Assembly: GCA_025765615.1 (NCBI GenBank)
Contig: JAIVFJ010000532.1
Span: 1 to 27,178, forward strand
DNA from: Zopfochytrium polystomum
Taxonomy: Eukaryota > Chytridiomycota > Chytridiomycetes > Chytridiales > Chytridiaceae
DNA length: 27,178 nt
Direction of reading: 5' to 3'
Shown here: positions 21,091 through 27,178 of the stretch, one piece after another
Layout of the letters: the number at the start of each line of letters is the position of its first letter
Position numbering within the stretch: position 1 is the first letter of the stretch
Notes under the pieces: model-generated
Told to the model about the DNA's origin: nothing
Seen by the model: the letters and a program-made list of their open reading frames with translations, nothing else
Database searches by the model: none
Program-made: the position numbers and the translations under genes

Positions 21091-22712
21091 GAGAGCGAGA
21101 GAGAGAGACCGCCGCCGTCCTGGTCAGGTCAATCCGATGCCTAATCGTAATTCGACTCAACTGCTGTTTGCTGTTGGTTGCTGCTGGGCCGAGAAACGGA
21201 AAAAGGAACAGGAGACAGATGGGCGTCTGGACGCGTTGCGCGTGCAGCGGGTGCATAATGCATACAATCCAAAATCCAAATGTATCGTAGCGAGGGGGGA
21301 GAAGGGGATGTCCTGCCACCCACGCGACTGGGAGGGGGGGTTGCGAGGCGAGGATGCTATCGGACCCGCGCGCATCGGGGCAAGCGATCGATCGATCGAT
21401 CAATGATGATGCACAAGCAACGTTCCCCATCATCATCATCATCATCATCATCGTCAGCCAGTCGTAGACGGAAAGAAAAGCTCACAAGGAATGCCCCCCG
21501 CCCCAACCCGACCGAACCGAAACCGATCGTTGGTATGTGGGGGTGAGAGAGAGAGAGTGAGTAAGTGTGCACCTTTTGCTCTGCTGTCGAGCCCCCGCGC
21601 GGCGTTGTTGTTGTTGTTGTTGGGTATAGGGGGTGTTGTTGATGGCAAGTACGAAAAACGAAAAGCGGAGGGTGTGTTGTGTTGTGTGTGTGTGTGTGTG
21701 TGTGTGTTGTGTGTGTGTGTGTTGGTGTCAACCCGAGTTTGACGTGGGGGCCAGGTCGTTTTGGAGGTCTGCGTGGGTGTGGTGGTGGGTGGGAAGCGAT
21801 CCGATCGGACAGTGGACAGGCTGTGTTGGACGGAGACACAGTGAGCGACGGAGAGACAAAGGCGGGCTTTGCACTTTGCGCGCCCTTGCGCTTTCGGCAC
21901 ATTACATGTAATGAATACGTCACGAGCGCAGCTACCTTCAGTCTCTTCCTACCTGTCGTACGGAGACTGTCTCCTCTCCTTCCACCACGCACATTCTATC
22001 ACCACCGCCATCATATCACAGAGCTACGGCCTGTAGCGGGCGTAAGAGAGCGAGCGTCGGCAACGGCTGTGGAAGCAAACAGATCGAGCCAGCGAGAGAG
22101 AGAAAGGGAGAGAAAGTTGGAGGGAGCGAGATGGGTCGGGAACGGGAGGGACACATTTTTTATCTATTGTAACCTTTTTTTTTTCCCAGACCAAACCTGC
22201 AAATGTTGGAGTGACGTCACACACACACACACACACACACTCTCTCTCTCTCTCTGTTGTCTCTCTCTCTCTGTTCTCGCTCTCTCTCTGTCTCTCTCTC
22301 TCTCTCTCGCTCTCTCTTGGTCTGTCGCGGGTGCGGAGGCGCCTCCTTTTTAGCTTTGAAAATTTTTTTTGTCTTTTTCGCGGCGTTTACACACCGAACC
22401 CTTGTCTGCTTCAACAGATTGTAAAGAAATGTTGTGACGCAATGCAGGGCGTAGAAATCGTACTGAACGCAAGCAATGGTTGTGAACGAAGGAGAAAAAA
22501 GAAGAAAAAAAAAGGAAAGGGCAGTGGCTTCGTTATTAATTTCACACATACAATGGTGTTACTGCATTCAGTGTATTGGTTGGTTGAGATATAGACGGAC
22601 TCTGCAAACCGAAATTAGGACAATCGGAGGTAGCATGCAATTAAGGCAGGCAAGGCCCGCGAATGGACGGAAAGGCAAGGCGGGCAGACAGACGAGCAGC
22701 AGACAGGCAAGG

Positions 22713-22743
<31 letters not shown>

Positions 22744-23408
22744 CCCCTTGCCTGACCAGCTGGCCCTGTTTTCCCGCGTGGCTGGGAACCAATAGGATTG
22801 CTTGGTTTGCTGCTGCGGCTTCCCCTTCCTCTCACACACACACACACACACACTCTCACTCACTCTCCCCTCTCTCTCTCGCTCTCTGTCGCTCTCTGTC
22901 GCTCTCTGTATCTCTCTGTCTATCTTTCTCTGTCTCTCTCTCTGTCTCTCTCTCTATCATCTCGCCACTCTGTCCCTTGCCTCTCTCTTTGTCCGACTGC
23001 TGCCATCTTCACACACACAGCCGCACACGTATATATTCCCTCCGCCTCACCTCGCCTTCACTCTCCCAAACTCTTTCCTCCTCTCACTGATACCGTCTTC
23101 GCACCACGTCCGAGCGACGCGAGACTTCCTGGTGAACGAGGGAGAGACGAGCGAGAGAGAGAGAGAGAGAGAGAGAGAGTGTGTGTGTGTGTATGCGTTT
23201 GTGTGCGCATGTGTGTGTGTGTGTAGAAAGAGTTCATTTGAACTAGAAGAACAGCTGCGAAGTGACCTCCGTATTCCCTACATTATTCACTAGATATCAC
23301 GCTCTACTTCTTCTTCTTCCGCTGCTTCTACTACTTCTACTACTTCCTCCTCTTCTTCTTCCATCCCTGCTTTGCCCAACTCTCTGAAGTCTGGCAGCTT
23401 ATCCAGCA
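20786..23408. promoter_or_regulatory. Microsatellite-dense divergent intergenic region
   Basis: Upstream of both farnesyl diphosphate synthase and the SH3 membrane-protein gene, with no supportable gene in 2.6 kb. Simple repeats: GT then GA (20819-20877), GA (21053-21109), GATC (21384-21401), ATC (21427-21452), GT (21677-21722), CA then TC (22217-22312), CA (22711-22738), CA then TC (22833-22958), GA then GT (23151-23224). Candidate protein sites are a perfect 14-bp palindrome at 21900-21913 and TGACGTCA at 22212-22219. All open frames here are driven by repeats. Confidence 0.6.
22212..22219. promoter_or_regulatory. TGACGTCA, ATF/CREB-type octamer
   Basis: Perfect palindromic bZIP (CRE) consensus, directly before a CA/TC repeat and about 1.2 kb from the SH3-protein start. 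A related TACGTCA lies at 21916-21922. Eight-base matches can arise by chance, so this is a candidate only. Confidence 0.3.
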
Positions 23409-25671
23409 ATGACAACCGTGCAGACGCCACAGAAGCTGCGATCGGCCAAGTCTGCGCAACTTCGCCCGTCGCTGGAGGAGGACGACGACGACGCCTCGAC
23501 ATCATCATCATCATGGTCGTCAATATCACCGTCGTCTTCCTCCTCATCCTCCTCTGACCCCCCAGCTCCCCTTCAGCGACGGCAGCTGCAACACATGCTG
23601 TTGTTGCTGCTGCTGTTGCTGATGTTCTGGCCGTCGACCGCCGCCGCCGCGGTCGTCATTCCCGCGGTCAGCCCTGCAAACTGCTTTACGATTGCCAACT
23701 CTCTCTTCATGCCCGACTTCAACGGCTACTCGATCTTGGCGGGCACGCAGGTCTTTGACACAGCCAGCCTGGACGCCTTCCTGTCCGCCCGCCTGGACAA
23801 CAACCCATCGTACCTGGAGGGTTTCCGCTCAACCTACGATTGCGCCACCTGGGACGGCACGACGCAGCGCTTCCACTACACCTTTTACCAGGCCCTCCTC
23901 GTCACGTACGCCCAGAACCAGGGCAAGAGCTCGTGCCCGCCGCCTGTGCCCAACATCCAGGTCTGCAAATCCTCGTGCCTGCTGGCCTTCCAGGCCCTCA
24001 CCTCCATCTTCAACAACCCGGCCTCCTGCCCCGGCCCCGACGCCGCCGGACAGCGCACAAAAACCTTGGCGCTGTACCAGTCCGTCTGCGACCTGCTGCC
24101 CGCAGCCTCGGCTGACTGCATCGTCGCCGTCGCCGCGGAGGCCACCCAGTGCGGTTTCCCGCTGTTTTCTGACGCCGTCGCGTACTGCGCGATCACCGCC
24201 GTCGGCACCGACCCGTGCTGCGGTTCCCTGGCGCAGTATTCGTTCCCGTCCTCGGGGGTCTCCATCACCAGCACTAGCAGCGGCGGCGCCGCCATGACTG
24301 CCCCAGGCGGCGGGACGACGATTGCCGCCGGCCCGTCGTCGCAGCCCATCGCCTCGGTCACCGCCTCGGTCACCGCCTCGGCCACTGCCACGGCTGGCGC
24401 GGCGGCCACCACGTCCTCCACGGACCCCGCCGCCGCCGGCGGGGGCGCATCGTCGATGGCCTCCAACACCAACAACATTGCGATCGTCATCGCCGCCGTC
24501 GGCGCCGCCTCTCTCCTCGCCGTCGTCGGCGCCACTCTCCTCCTCCGTCGGCGCCGCACCCACCCCGCCGCCGCCGACGGCCGCCGCCGCCTTCCCCGGC
24601 TTCGCCCCGAAAAAACCGGCCCCGCTCGTCGTCACTCACCCCATCACCGCCGCCTACCCCTTTGCGCCGTCGACCGCCGCAGCCGCCTACTCGTCCTCCT
24701 CCGCAACCCCCGTCTTCCGCACGCCTCCTCCTCCAGCCGCCGCACAACTCCACCGACTCGCCCCCGCCCCTCGCCGCTCTCGGCCACCCCCATCACACCG
24801 ACGACCCCGATCGCCACCGCCGCGGCCGCGGCCGCACCGTCAACCTGGCCCGCCCCCGCCGCAGCCCCGGCGCTCCTCTCTTCCTCCCCGTCCCTCCCGC
24901 CACACCGCCTACGCCACCGCCGCCGCAGCGTACCTGCCGCCCGCACCACCAGCACCTACGCAAACCGACGCCGCCGCCGCCGCCTCGGTCACAACCCCGC
25001 GCTCCGTCACGTCGCTCCTCCTCGCCGACCTGCACCCGCGCCCCTTCTCCGACGCACAGCACCAGCCACACCACACCAACAATCACACCCACCTCACCGC
25101 GGCCGCCGTCGCCGCCCTGCGCCCCTCGCCGTCCGTCTACTCGGCGTCGTCGTACGCGCCGTCTACCATCGGCGGAGGCGCAGGAGGAGGAGCAGGAGCG
25201 GAGGGCGGCGGCGGCGTCGTGGGTGTTGGTGCCGCTGGCCTGTTCCAGATGCGCGTCGTCCACGACTATGAAGCGGCGCTCGCGGACGAGCTGACGTTGG
25301 TGCCCGGCGATATTGGTGAGTTGTTGTTGCCCTCCACCACCGTCCCCCAACCTGCCTAATGCTAATCCCATTGACACCCACCCCCCACCCCCCTTTCTCC
25401 CAAAAAAAAAAAAAATTATAATTTAATAGTCACCGTCACAGCGCTCTTTGACGACGGCTGGGGCCACGGCGTGCTGTCCTCATCTTCGGCGGCGGTAGCA
25501 GCGGGCGAAATCTCGACCGGCGCGTTCCCGCTCGCGTGCGTCGCGCCGCTGGACGCCGCCGCGGGAGGAGGAGGCGACGCAGCAAAGTGGGACCGCGACT
25601 CTGCCGTGCTGAGTCGGCGCAGCAGTTTGGCGTCGTCGACGGGGCGCGGGTCGGTGAGGAGAGGGCGGTAG
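23409..25671 (+). CDS. Single-pass membrane protein with Cys-rich ectodomain and C-terminal SH3 domain
   Basis: I do not recognise the family. A hydrophobic signal-like stretch starts at Met63 (23595), which may be the true start. The upstream Met at 23409 adds an acidic, Ser-rich leader. A Cys-rich ectodomain of about 200 residues follows (CFTIANSLF, YDCATWDG, CKSSCLLAF, DPCCGSL), then a Ser/Thr/Ala-rich stalk and one TM helix (about 357-379, ending RRRR). The frame shifts by one in the Pro/Ala-rich cytoplasmic region, somewhere in 24545-24900, and there may be up to three shifts. A phase-1 intron at 25316-25429 splits an SH3 domain. Its ALADELTLVPGD and DDGWGHG are standard SH3 signatures, followed by GAFPLACV. 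The layout recalls fungal cell-surface signalling proteins with a cytoplasmic SH3 (Sho1 or Fus1 style), but with a different ectodomain. Confidence 0.8.
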
Positions 25672-26105
25672 AGTGTTGATGGGGGGAAGATTGGGTGGGG
25701 TCTTTGTTTGTGTGTAGTGTAGTAATTTTTTTTTTTTTTTTTTTTTTTTGAGTTGTTCTTGTTGTGTTTCCTTTGGTTGAGTTTCTGCTCTTGAGCGTCG
25801 CTGTTGGGCTCGCTCTTTTGTCGCTCTCTCTCTGTCCTTCTCCACCTTCCCTCCTCCCCCCGTTTCCGGTCCTCTCCGTCTTGCACTAAACCCCTGTATT
25901 TTTTTTTTCCATCATCTCGATGGCTTTTCTTTCTGTATTTGTGCCCCTCGTTTTTCTAGTCGTCCGTCCTTTTTTTTTTTTTTCTTTTTTTTTTTTCCTT
26001 CCCGTTCGTCCTCCCCTCACCGCCTTTGCGTGATCCGCTTATGTTTGTATTTTTTATTTTTTGTTTTATTTTTGTTCTATTGTTGTTGTTGCTATAGTAT
26101 CATTA

Positions 26106-26141
<36 letters not shown>

Positions 26142-26275
26142 GGTTGGATGCCTTTTCTTTTGTTCTTTTTTCCTTTTTTTTTCTTTTTTCTTTGACCTTC
26201 CGTGCAAGATGGAGGAAACGTTTCGACGAAACAAACAAATATAGATGTGTAGAACACGCTTACCAGCAAAACATA
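25672..26275. other. T-rich spacer with poly-T and GT repeats
   Basis: Downstream of the SH3-protein gene. Poly-T at 25726-25749, further T tracts near 25971-25997, GT repeat at 26110-26138, T-rich stretch near 26155-26192. No gene is supported. Confidence 0.65.
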
Positions 26276-27178
26276 TTAAATCCCTGCCGTCTTGTCCTCA
26301 CTTTCAGAGACAATATACTGTCTGTCCGGACTGAGCACAGACGCCATTGACATGGAAAATACGTCCAAGAAACGAGAGACGTCCTGACCACTGGATGAGT
26401 TCCAAATCGTTATGACAGCACCACTGTCTCCAGCGACAATCAATCGACCGTCATGACCGAATGCAGCAGAGGCAACAGGTTCAGCGGCCCAACAGCTTGT
26501 GAAGCTTCTCACCACTGAATACACTCCAAATCACCACTGAGCTCTCGTGACTTGTCTCTGTGTGGTCGTAACTTGGTGAGACAATTGATTGCCCATCAGG
26601 ACTAAATGCTACTGAAGTGACATTAGCATTCGCCTCTAGTTTGCGCAGTTCCTCTCCAGTTGGTGCTTTCCACACCCTTATTGTCTGGCGAGCTCTTCCA
26701 GACGCAATCAGTGTGCCATCAGGACTGCGTGAGAAAGACAAGACATTGTCACATTGGCCAGTGGTCACACTCCAAACCCTCACTGTCTGATCCTTACTTT
26801 CAGATGCAACAAATTGCTCATCTGGACTGAATGCTAGGGAGTTGATGCTCCCCGAGTGCCCTTTCATTGTGCCCAGCTCCTGGCCAAACAATACATCACG
26901 ACTGAAGGCAACTGAGTTCACCTTTTCAGTATGTCCCAGCAGCTTTCACAGTTGTCGGCCAGTAGCAGCTGTCCAAATCCTTATTGTCCAGCACCTCCAG
27001 ACAACAGAGGTCACATATGCAAAATGTCCATCAAGCTTTTGCAACTCCTGTCCAGTGGTCACACTGCAAACCTCACCGATACATCTCCACTTCCAGATAC
27101 AACAAATTGGCCATCAGGGCTGCATGCGCTGACTGAAGAAAAGCGGAGTGTGACCCTCCAGCTTCTGGAGCTCCTTGC
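26276..27178 (-). pseudogene. WD40-repeat protein, 3' part, decaying and cut by the window edge
   Basis: At least six recognisable WD40 units of about 42 codons on the minus strand, e.g. HSGSINSLAFSPDEQFVASE..DQTVRVW, RQTIRVWKAPTGEELRKLEA, NVTSVAFSPDGQSIVS and SSSGQDVSRFL. The high similarity between units (TTGQELQKL, GTDGHT-like joints) resembles the repetitive propellers of fungal NACHT/NB-ARC-WD40 proteins, but no such domain is in view. Lesions: an in-frame TGA in the GRQL*KLLGH joint (about 26945), a unit shortened at VAFSRD..FGQELG, a shortened unit near 26750, a frame change near 26490, and a last unit cut to SEDKTAGI* at 26276. The 5' part lies beyond 27178. Confidence 0.7.

Noticed and set aside
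20786..23408. Many open frames with His-Thr, Leu-Ser or Glu-Arg runs
   Set aside because: All arise from CA, TC and GA dinucleotide repeats and lack any domain.
1..27178. tRNA or rRNA genes
   Set aside because: No cloverleaf, TTCGA-type T-loop or rRNA core sequence was recognised on either strand.

Overview
The window looks like nuclear DNA of a fungus, probably an early-diverging (chytrid-like) lineage. Genes carry short GT-AG introns, and one is a class IV chitin synthase. Coding DNA is very GC-rich, proteins are full of Ser/Pro/Ala/Gln/Asp runs, and the spacers are crowded with dinucleotide repeats and A/T homopolymers. The lineage is inferred from gene content, not from a marker gene.

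Layout. 26-1571 (-): zinc-dependent alcohol dehydrogenase of the cinnamyl-alcohol-dehydrogenase type. 1572-5278: AT-richer repeat island with a 120-bp-spaced direct repeat, a ~670-bp inverted-repeat element and a dead Tc1/mariner element directly beside it. 5279-8507 (-): large low-complexity, coiled-coil protein with weak Bud6/AIP3 likeness. 9699-14646 (+): class IV chitin synthase, divergent from the previous gene. 15720-18258 (+): broken and scrambled cytosolic leucyl-tRNA synthetase. 18797-20785 (-): farnesyl diphosphate synthase, convergent with it. 20786-23408: microsatellite-rich spacer. 23409-25671 (+): single-pass membrane protein with a Cys-rich ectodomain and a C-terminal SH3 domain. 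26276-27178 (-): decaying WD40-repeat gene cut by the window end.

Condition of the genes. The alcohol dehydrogenase and chitin synthase are each interrupted by three single-base frameshifts, and every one is explained by one surplus base in a mononucleotide run. That pattern suggests sequence error in live genes. The leucyl-tRNA synthetase is different: it lacks the HIGH region, the WAC segment and the C-terminal domain, and its catalytic core is reordered with an internal block of about 400 bp inverted.

Functionally, the chitin synthase (septum and wall), the Bud6-like protein (actin and polarity) and the SH3 membrane protein (cortical signalling) could all act at the growing cell surface. 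This is inference. The farnesyl diphosphate synthase feeds sterol and prenyl synthesis. No bacterial-style operon, CRISPR array, rRNA or tRNA gene was seen.
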